Of a stretch of 46,372 nt of DNA, positions 40,458 to 46,372 are shown in pieces. The stretch comes from Fuerstiella sp. (lineage in GTDB: Bacteria > Planctomycetota > Planctomycetia > Planctomycetales > Planctomycetaceae), in contig JAKVAY010000061.1 in assembly GCA_022447185.1 (NCBI GenBank), forward strand, positions 1-46,372, written 5' to 3'. Below the pieces are notes generated by a model. It had not been told where the DNA came from, ran no database searches, and worked only from the letters and a program-made list of their open reading frames with translations. Position numbers and translations under genes: made by a program. The first letter of the stretch is position 1. Each line of letters starts with the position of its first letter.

Positions 40458-42926
40458 TCATCCAAATGCTGGTGGATCCGATTCAGACGGTGCGAAATCA
40501 ATCCGGTAAGTCAGTCCCTTTCCGGATGCTGTCAGTGAATGTGATTCTGTTTGATTGATGCCATTCGGCAAATCCAGAACCGCATTCAGAATCGTGCGGA
40601 TACCTGATGGCAGACTGTTGATTTGCAGGCAGGATTCTGTCGTGGCATTAACGTTAGACTGAACCACGCTGATTTCTGAAATGACCTGGCGTATAGGGTT
40701 GCCGTCATCGACGGCATCCGTAAGTTTCTTGAGCACGAGGCACCCGGCTCCGGTCGATAAGGATTGATGGCAGACGTCATTGCTTTGGTATCGCTGTACC
40801 GCGCCAGTGTCTGTACTTCTTAGATTCTCAAATTCGTGTCTGGTTTCAAAGTGTTCTCCCACAACACAGATTGCCGTTTCGCAATCGCCGGACCGCAGCA
40901 TATCAATCGCTGCAGACATGGCAGCGAACCCGGACATTGGTCCGCCGTCGACGGCACAGGCGCCTCCCGAGAAATTATATGTGCGAACAATTCGTGATGC
41001 CGGAGTGCTGTGATGAAAACTTCCACTGTCATCCAGAAGTGCCGGCCATCTCGCAAACAGGTCTGTAACAAATTGGTTCGATATTTCGTTGAACGCTTCG
41101 ATTCCGTATTCATTCAGCAGCCTGGAAAGAGTGTCTCTGATTTGTGTTGCACGCAAACCAATCTGAATGTCGGAGGCAAAATCGCCTCCGAAACTGCTGC
41201 CCGCAATTAAAGCCGTACAGCGTTCCACCGAAATTGATTCATCGAGTTCCGCATCATCGATGGCCTGATCAACGGCTTCGAGCATGAGGAACTGAAGCGG
41301 ATCAGCTCGGGCAATCTGTTTTGGCGGAACTTTATGACGTTTCCAGTTGTACTGAGGAGGCCAGTTTGTTTTATTTTCCGGCTGAGTCTTTCGACCGAGT
41401 CGCAAATGCTGAATGTGCTGTACATCCGGGAACAGGCATCCGCAGCCAATCACGGCAATCAATTCTGCCGGGCTTGTCTTCAGTGGTGTTCGCAATAAAG
41501 ATTTGTATGGACGATCGTCGCAGGATTCAGGGGTGCCGGGTTCTTCAAGAATGACGTGTGCATTGAGTCCGCCCAGGCCAAAGGAATTGACGGCGGCTCG
41601 TCTTAGGGGCCCCTTCCGGGGGGCGGGCCATGCGTGCGCGACTGACGGTAGAAACAGAGAGGACTGTTCCCAGTCAAATTCGGGTGTCGGTGTGGTGACG
41701 TTCGTCGCTGGCGGAATTGTCCTGTTTTGCAGACACAGAACTGTCTTGATGAGGCCAGCCAGCCCGGCGGTTTCTAATGTATGTCCAATATTGGCTTTCA
41801 CGCTGGAAATTGGTATTTCGACGTGGTTGTATTTTTCCTGATGCAGGACTGTGTTTAACGAAACCAGTTCAGTCAGATCACCGACAGGTGTCGACGTCGC
41901 ATGTGCCTCAATATACTGCAGGCTCTCAATGTTCCCTGCCTGATTCCAGGCACGTTGGATCGCCTGCATTTGGCCGGCCGAACTGGGAGCCCAGATCCCT
42001 TTCCCTTTTCCGTCGGAAGAAATTCCGAGTCCGCGAATCACTGCAAGTACCTTGTCGCCATCTGCAGTTGCCTGATCGAGTCTTTTGACGACGATGGCCG
42101 CAAAACCTTCGGAGCAAACGACTCCATCTGCATCGGCATCGAACGGCCGTGATCCGGTGGGACTGAGGGCTCCGGCGCGTGAAAACTCGACGAGAACGTC
42201 GATACGTCCCCAGGATGCGCCACCGACAAGCGCTGTTGAAATATGTCCATTCTGTATAGCGCGGCAGGCCAGCAGCAGTGCCTGCAGTGAAGATGCGCAG
42301 GCTGCATTCACAGCTTGAAACGTACCGGTCAGACCGAATGTCCGTTGAATTGTTCCGGCGACCATATTGGCTGACAGATCCCGGTTCTGCGTGTCCATTG
42401 CTGGAACCAGATGTTGAAGCTGCTCTGCGAAGGTGCGAATAATTTCAGTGTTCGCCGACGGTGGCGTTGTTGGAAGCTTTCCGGGTTCCTGCAGAAAATT
42501 TTTGATTCGCGGGATTGAGGCTGCGAATGCCCGATGCCCGCGGTCCGGGCTTCCCTGATCATGACCAATATAAACTCCGATGTTGCGATCTCTCAGACGG
42601 AGTGGGGTCTGGCCCGAATGTCGGAACGCTTCAGCAGCAACCTCGCACATAATCACATGAGTCAGGTCTGCTGAAGTCACTGTTTGTTCGTTGAGGGAAA
42701 AACTCGAGCCAACAGGAAAGCGGCGTCTGAGACTACCTCCGATTTTGGAACAGGTCTTTCCGACCACGCCGGGTTTCGGATGGTAGTAGACCGACTGATC
42801 AAGAACGTCGTCGGGAAGAGGGCCAATGGCCGAGCGACCGTTGATGATCAGGTCCCAGTATTCATCAAGCGTTTCGGCACCGGGCAGACGACAGGCCATT
42901 CCCACGACAGCAACGGGCACCGTCAT
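40458..42926 (-). CDS. Tandem ketosynthase: one active-looking KS and one truncated, Cys-less KS
   Basis: 822 residues. KS1 (about 1-465) has the complete Cys-His-His set: Cys210 in AVNAACASSLQAL, His342 in EAHATSTPVGDL and His382 in VKANIGHTLETAG, plus NSFGLGGLNAHVIL near the end. It belongs to the polyketide/fatty acid KS type, which extends an acyl chain by decarboxylating condensation. A second KS-like region starts at about 488 (LIAVIGCGCLFPDV), with ADPLQFLMLEAVDQAIDDAE, and at the nucleophile reads AVDGGPMSGFAAM, so Cys is replaced by Pro663. It ends soon after GAGCLVLKKLTDAV, without the His motifs. The arrangement resembles KS-chain length factor pairs. The start overlaps the AMP-ligase stop (ATGA). 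Confidence 0.9.
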   Translation of the reverse strand: MTVPVAVVGMACRLPGAETLDEYWDLIINGRSAIGPLPDDVLDQSVYYHPKPGVVGKTCSKIGGSLRRRFPVGSSFSLNEQTVTSADLTHVIMCEVAAEAFRHSGQTPLRLRDRNIGVYIGHDQGSPDRGHRAFAASIPRIKNFLQEPGKLPTTPPSANTEIIRTFAEQLQHLVPAMDTQNRDLSANMVAGTIQRTFGLTGTFQAVNAACASSLQALLLACRAIQNGHISTALVGGASWGRIDVLVEFSRAGALSPTGSRPFDADADGVVCSEGFAAIVVKRLDQATADGDKVLAVIRGLGISSDGKGKGIWAPSSAGQMQAIQRAWNQAGNIESLQYIEAHATSTPVGDLTELVSLNTVLHQEKYNHVEIPISSVKANIGHTLETAGLAGLIKTVLCLQNRTIPPATNVTTPTPEFDWEQSSLFLPSVAHAWPAPRKGPLRRAAVNSFGLGGLNAHVILEEPGTPESCDDRPYKSLLRTPLKTSPAELIAVIGCGCLFPDVQHIQHLRLGRKTQPENKTNWPPQYNWKRHKVPPKQIARADPLQFLMLEAVDQAIDDAELDESISVERCTALIAGSSFGGDFASDIQIGLRATQIRDTLSRLLNEYGIEAFNEISNQFVTDLFARWPALLDDSGSFHHSTPASRIVRTYNFSGGACAVDGGPMSGFAAMSAAIDMLRSGDCETAICVVGEHFETRHEFENLRSTDTGAVQRYQSNDVCHQSLSTGAGCLVLKKLTDAVDDGNPIRQVISEISVVQSNVNATTESCLQINSLPSGIRTILNAVLDLPNGINQTESHSLTASGKGLTYRIDFAPSESDPPAFG

Positions 42927-44410
42927 GGCAGCTCACCGAGAATCACCTTGCCAGACGGCGTTTTGGGGAGCGCATCCACCAGCCGAATGGCGCTGGGACG
43001 CTTGTAATAGATGAGTTGATCGCTGCAGTGTGCTCGGATGGCTTTGTCCTCAAGATTCTTTGACGCCACCACGGCCGCTTTTACGAATTGCATTCCGGAT
43101 GAGGAAGTTCCGGCATAGACCTTGACTTCTTCGACGTCGGGCAGCTGAGTAATGACCTCTTCTACTTCTGCAGGGACCACTTTCATTCCGCCGACGTTGA
43201 TGACTTCGGCGATTCTTCCCTGCAGGTGAATTCTTTGGTTGACGTCTATTTGGCACATGTCACCTGTTTGAAACCAACCGTCCGCAACCGGGGACGTGTT
43301 GATGCCGTCTGGTGCAAGGTAGCCAGCCATCATCGAAGGAGAACGCACCCAGAGTGTGTGAGGTGGTTCGGTCTTTTTAAAGGAGGATTCCTGATGTTTG
43401 CGTGACTGAATATCAACAGCCCCCATAGCCGGGCCAACACACCCGGTTACCGCAGTGTCCTGATCGGTGATTCCCACGGAGATGCCGCCTGTTTCCGTGG
43501 TGCCATACAAAGGCCGAACGCCCCTTCCGGAGAGCCTTCGAAAATTGGTGGCGGTACGTTCTGTCAGAGGGGCTCCTGCGGCGAACACTTTGGGGGGGGC
43601 ATGTTTCAGTCGATCGCCGGCTCCAAACAGAAGCATGTCAAGCATCGCCGGTACCGCAGGCAGTATGGTTGCACGAGTTTCTGAAAAAGCCTGAAACAGC
43701 AGTTTGGGCTGGAATTTCCGCATTGTAATGATGTTTGCGCCGCTGACGATCGGGACCATCACACCCATTCCATATGCGTAGGCATGACTCATTGGCGAAA
43801 CAACGATGATGGAATCTGAATGATCTATCCCGATTGCCCCGATATAATTCGTTGCTTCAGCAACTGCTGCAACACCTGGCCTCACGGCCAGTTTGGGGAC
43901 ACCAGTGGTCCCTGATGTCTGGTGTAAAGGGACACCGTGCAGAACGGGGTACGAACCGACAAAGCCGGGGGCACTCTCGTCGATTTGAGCGATGAGATAG
44001 TTGAGCCAGTCTTTGGGCGATTCCGTTACGACGTTTTTCAGGACCTCGCCTGTCTCATCTTCCGTCCAGGCGTCAGTAATTACAAATTTTGCACCGAATT
44101 TCAGCGCAGTACGCTTAAGTTCTGCCGGCGGTGTCAGAGCATGTGTCAGTACGGGAGAACCACCGCACTGAAGTATGGCTACAAGCAACGCAATGAATTG
44201 CGGACCGTTTCCAACAGCCATTAACACCCGATCCCCGGCGTGCAGTCCGGAATACTGCAGTCGTCCGGCAAGGATGCCGCGAGCCCTTGCAAATTCATCC
44301 GCTTCAACCGTGCGTTGGTTGTCCAGGTCCAGGATGGATCCCCGATATGCGTCGACAGCATTCAGAATAGGATCAGGACTCAGATTTACTGCCAGGTCTG
44401 GAGTGTGCAT
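42923..44410 (-). CDS. Acyl/aryl-CoA synthetase-like AMP-forming ligase
   Basis: 495 residues of the adenylate-forming (ANL) family. Motifs in order: HQTSGTTGVPKLAV (165-173 P-loop), LYGTTETGG (302-), GWFQTGDM (Asp384), LQGRIAEVINVGG (Arg399) and LPKTPSGKV (Lys488). It should activate a carboxylic acid as acyl-AMP and pass it to CoA or a carrier protein; the substrate is unknown. GAGG precedes the ATG. It overlaps the aminotransferase gene by 25 bases upstream and the KS gene by 4 bases downstream, so the three are one transcript. Confidence 0.93.
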   Translation of the reverse strand: MHTPDLAVNLSPDPILNAVDAYRGSILDLDNQRTVEADEFARARGILAGRLQYSGLHAGDRVLMAVGNGPQFIALLVAILQCGGSPVLTHALTPPAELKRTALKFGAKFVITDAWTEDETGEVLKNVVTESPKDWLNYLIAQIDESAPGFVGSYPVLHGVPLHQTSGTTGVPKLAVRPGVAAVAEATNYIGAIGIDHSDSIIVVSPMSHAYAYGMGVMVPIVSGANIITMRKFQPKLLFQAFSETRATILPAVPAMLDMLLFGAGDRLKHAPPKVFAAGAPLTERTATNFRRLSGRGVRPLYGTTETGGISVGITDQDTAVTGCVGPAMGAVDIQSRKHQESSFKKTEPPHTLWVRSPSMMAGYLAPDGINTSPVADGWFQTGDMCQIDVNQRIHLQGRIAEVINVGGMKVVPAEVEEVITQLPDVEEVKVYAGTSSSGMQFVKAAVVASKNLEDKAIRAHCSDQLIYYKRPSAIRLVDALPKTPSGKVILGELP

Positions 44411-45753
44411 CGTGCTGCATCCTCAATCCGATCGAGAGCCTCATCCACGTCACTGACTGAGTGGGCCGTGGATGGGAACATCGGTTCGAACTGGTTTGGA
44501 TGAAAGAACACTCCTCGCTGCTGCGCCGCCTGTTGAAAATCGATATATTTTTCAAAGTCGCAGTGCGTTCGAACGTCACGATAATCGTTCAGGCTTTCCA
44601 CTTCACTCGTCGTCAGGAATAGTGAGGCCACAGCACCGATGTGTTGAGTGATATGAGGCACCTGCATTCGGTCCATGATGTCGCTGAGGCCGCGACACAA
44701 ATAATCCGTAACCCGATTCAGATGGCTGTAGATGGCCGCCTGTCCCGTGAGGAGTTCGTCCAGCACTGCTTCGGCAGCAGCCATCACGACGGCGTTTCCT
44801 GAATAGACCCCGCCATGAAAGAGAGGCCCATTGACGATCACATCCATGATTTCGCGGGAGGCTCCGAAAGCAGCCACCGGGTAACCGCCTCCAAAGGCCT
44901 TGGACACAATCGTGATGTCCGGCGTGACCAGGTATTTTTCCTGTGCACCTCCCGGTCCAACACGAAATCCTGTAATCACTTCGTCAAAGATCAGCATGGA
45001 ACCGTAATCGAGTGTGACTTCCCGAAGCCCATTCAGGAAGCCCTGCTGAGGTGGGATCACACCAGCATTGCCCATGACTGGTTCCAGGATTACACCAGCT
45101 ACCGTGTCACCATAGAGCTCCATTACCTTTTGAAAGGTGGCAAGGTCATTCCATCGTACCGAGATCGCATCGAGTCCGAGTGGCAGCATACCACTTGTCC
45201 CCGGAATCGCCGGGCCAAATCCTTCAGCAGGCAATTCTGTAAGAGGAGCGTGATATTTCTGAAAAACAGACTCACTCCAGCCGTGATAATTACCTTCGAA
45301 AAGGATAATGCGGTTGCGGCCTGTAAACGTACGAGCCAGTCGTATTGCCGACGCGATTGCTTCAGTCCCTGAATTTGCAAAACGCATCAGTTCCATTGAA
45401 GGAAATAATGTTTTGATTTTTTCCGCAACGCGAGTGGTGATTTCGGTCGGGAAGCCAAGTTGACTGCCCGACTCAGAAATCTGTTTGGTCACGGCCTCAA
45501 TTACGCATTGCGGTCGGTGGCCCAGTATCAAAGGGCCATATGCCATATTGAGATCGATGTACTCATTGCCATCGGCATCCCTAAGGCGTGACCCTTTGCC
45601 GGAGGAGGCGACGAGTGGCAGCTGGTAAGGCAGGACGCGCATGGTACTGCTGTCGCCGCCGGCCAGGCTCTTTTTGGCGCGTTCGAGAAGTTTTTGGGAC
45701 TGGGTATTGCGAGCCGTTGTTGTTATGGAGGTGGTGCTGTTTGATCTCATCAC
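44386..45753 (-). CDS. Class III aminotransferase, glutamate-1-semialdehyde aminomutase-like
   Basis: 455 residues (start at GTG 45753 or ATG 45750, after GGGGAAGAG). PLP enzyme motifs: NSGTEAIASAIRLAR, GNYHGWSE, LIFDEVITGFRVGPGGAQEK (Asp257) and IVSKAFGGGYPVAA with the PLP Lys285. Closest by eye to HemL-type enzymes and to the aminotransferase domains of PKS/NRPS hybrids. As it is first in an operon with a ligase and a ketosynthase, transamination of a beta-keto acyl or keto acid intermediate is more likely than haem synthesis (inference). Confidence 0.92.
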   Translation of the reverse strand: MMRSNSTTSITTTARNTQSQKLLERAKKSLAGGDSSTMRVLPYQLPLVASSGKGSRLRDADGNEYIDLNMAYGPLILGHRPQCVIEAVTKQISESGSQLGFPTEITTRVAEKIKTLFPSMELMRFANSGTEAIASAIRLARTFTGRNRIILFEGNYHGWSESVFQKYHAPLTELPAEGFGPAIPGTSGMLPLGLDAISVRWNDLATFQKVMELYGDTVAGVILEPVMGNAGVIPPQQGFLNGLREVTLDYGSMLIFDEVITGFRVGPGGAQEKYLVTPDITIVSKAFGGGYPVAAFGASREIMDVIVNGPLFHGGVYSGNAVVMAAAEAVLDELLTGQAAIYSHLNRVTDYLCRGLSDIMDRMQVPHITQHIGAVASLFLTTSEVESLNDYRDVRTHCDFEKYIDFQQAAQQRGVFFHPNQFEPMFPSTAHSVSDVDEALDRIEDAARCTLQTWQ

Positions 45754-46372
45754 TGAACTCTTCCCCTGTCAAACACAGGTCTGTAATCTGCGATGTTTTT
45801 CCGTCAAACGGCCCGAAAGTCTGTACACAGGAGCAGACAATAAACAGCTGTCCCATCCTGCGTCAAACAGTTCTTGAACACGGCAAAGTAAGAACTGAGA
45901 TTTGTTCAATTCTATAGGTTCTCCTGATATTTTTGTCTTTCATTTTGATTGTGCAGAAATTGTTCGATTGTCATTACCGAATCGATCTCGGCGGAGTGAT
46001 CCGAATTCGTTTGTCGGGCCCCCTCCACACAAGACTCAGGATGCTGCTGTCTTCCGGCAAAAACCTGTGGCGATTTCCGACGCCATCTGTATGCGTGTCC
46101 AACAGCAGCACACTTCGAAATCCTTAATCGATTTCGTCAGGTGATGCTGTAATTCCTGTCGCACCATCACAGGTCCATGTGTATCGAAAACCGGTGTTGC
46201 GGATTTGCAGAGCAGGGTGGCAGATGTGAAGACGGAAATTCCGAACTCAGCAGGTTGATTTGCAGTGATTCACTCACACCTGGTGACACCTGCAGATCAT
46301 CTTTGAGGTCAGACTCAAGGTGTCGGGCGCACGACCGAAGGCCGTGACAGGTCGGTGTTGATATGAATCATT
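45754..46372. other. Intergenic stretch at the right edge
   Basis: 619 bases without a credible gene up to the window end. A sigma70-like box pair for the aminotransferase operon lies at 45837-45866. Confidence 0.45.
45837..45866 (-). promoter_or_regulatory. Sigma70-like promoter for the aminotransferase-ligase-KS operon
   Basis: On the minus strand TTGACG (45866-45861), an 18-base spacer, and TATTGT (45842-45837). It is about 85 bases upstream of the aminotransferase start. Confidence 0.35.

Noticed and set aside
1..46372. CRISPR arrays, rRNA genes or a replication origin
   Set aside because: No regularly spaced direct repeats, rRNA-like sequence or origin features were seen in the window.

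Overview
The window looks like chromosome from a planctomycete (Planctomycetota). It has three DUF1559 prepilin-like proteins, planctomycete-style lipoproteins with a carboxypeptidase-regulatory-like fold, a MoxR/DUF58/transglutaminase-like operon, an S9 protein with a long acidic N-terminus, and tRNA-overlapping tyrosine integrases whose last codons are read from the tRNA. The exact genus cannot be named from the sequence alone. All identifications are by eye from motifs and family knowledge; no database search was run.

Layout. 1-7.4 kb: catabolic/secreted genes (a partial rhamnonate-dehydratase-like enzyme, an isochorismatase-fold hydrolase, an MFS exporter, and two paralogous secreted beta-propeller proteins). 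7.8-12.3 kb: remnant of an integrative element at tRNA-Met(CAT), with a chimeric serine-recombinase/tyrosine-integrase remnant, a zinc-ribbon protein between attC-like palindromes, a DUF1559 gene and a small secreted protein. 12.3-13.7 kb: a DUF1559 gene and a lipoprotein. 14.0-22.6 kb: a co-directional run of a Cys/His-rich small protein, DUF58, a transglutaminase-like protein, a MoxR ATPase, a His-rich lipoprotein, a UPF0718 permease and DUF1559. 22.8-27.2 kb: leftward housekeeping genes (alpha/beta hydrolase-GNAT fusion, M20 peptidase, acylphosphatase, phosphoesterase). 27.2-31.9 kb: structured leader, rplM-rpsI, MgtE, DUF456 and a small lipoprotein. 32.6-33.9 kb: a TPR protein ending in two RNA polymerase alpha-CTD-like domains. 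34.0-37.7 kb: a second, well-delimited integrative element in tRNA-Gln(TTG), bounded by a 14-bp direct repeat. 37.7-40.2 kb: sodium:solute symporter plus a DapA/NanA-family lyase. 40.4-45.8 kb: a tightly overlapping three-gene cluster (class III aminotransferase, acyl-activating enzyme, tandem ketosynthase).

The most unusual points are: (i) two tRNA-targeted elements that carry the same small secreted-protein module, with near-identical leaders and nucleotide-identical coding blocks separated by unrelated segments; in one copy the leader holds a perfect 16-bp inverted repeat ending seven bases before the start codon; (ii) a compact aminotransferase/adenylation/ketosynthase cluster in which the second ketosynthase is truncated and has lost its cysteine; (iii) a MoxR-DUF58-transglutaminase-like operon joined to metal-handling genes; (iv) a TPR-(alpha-CTD)2 protein; (v) a structured leader ahead of rplM.
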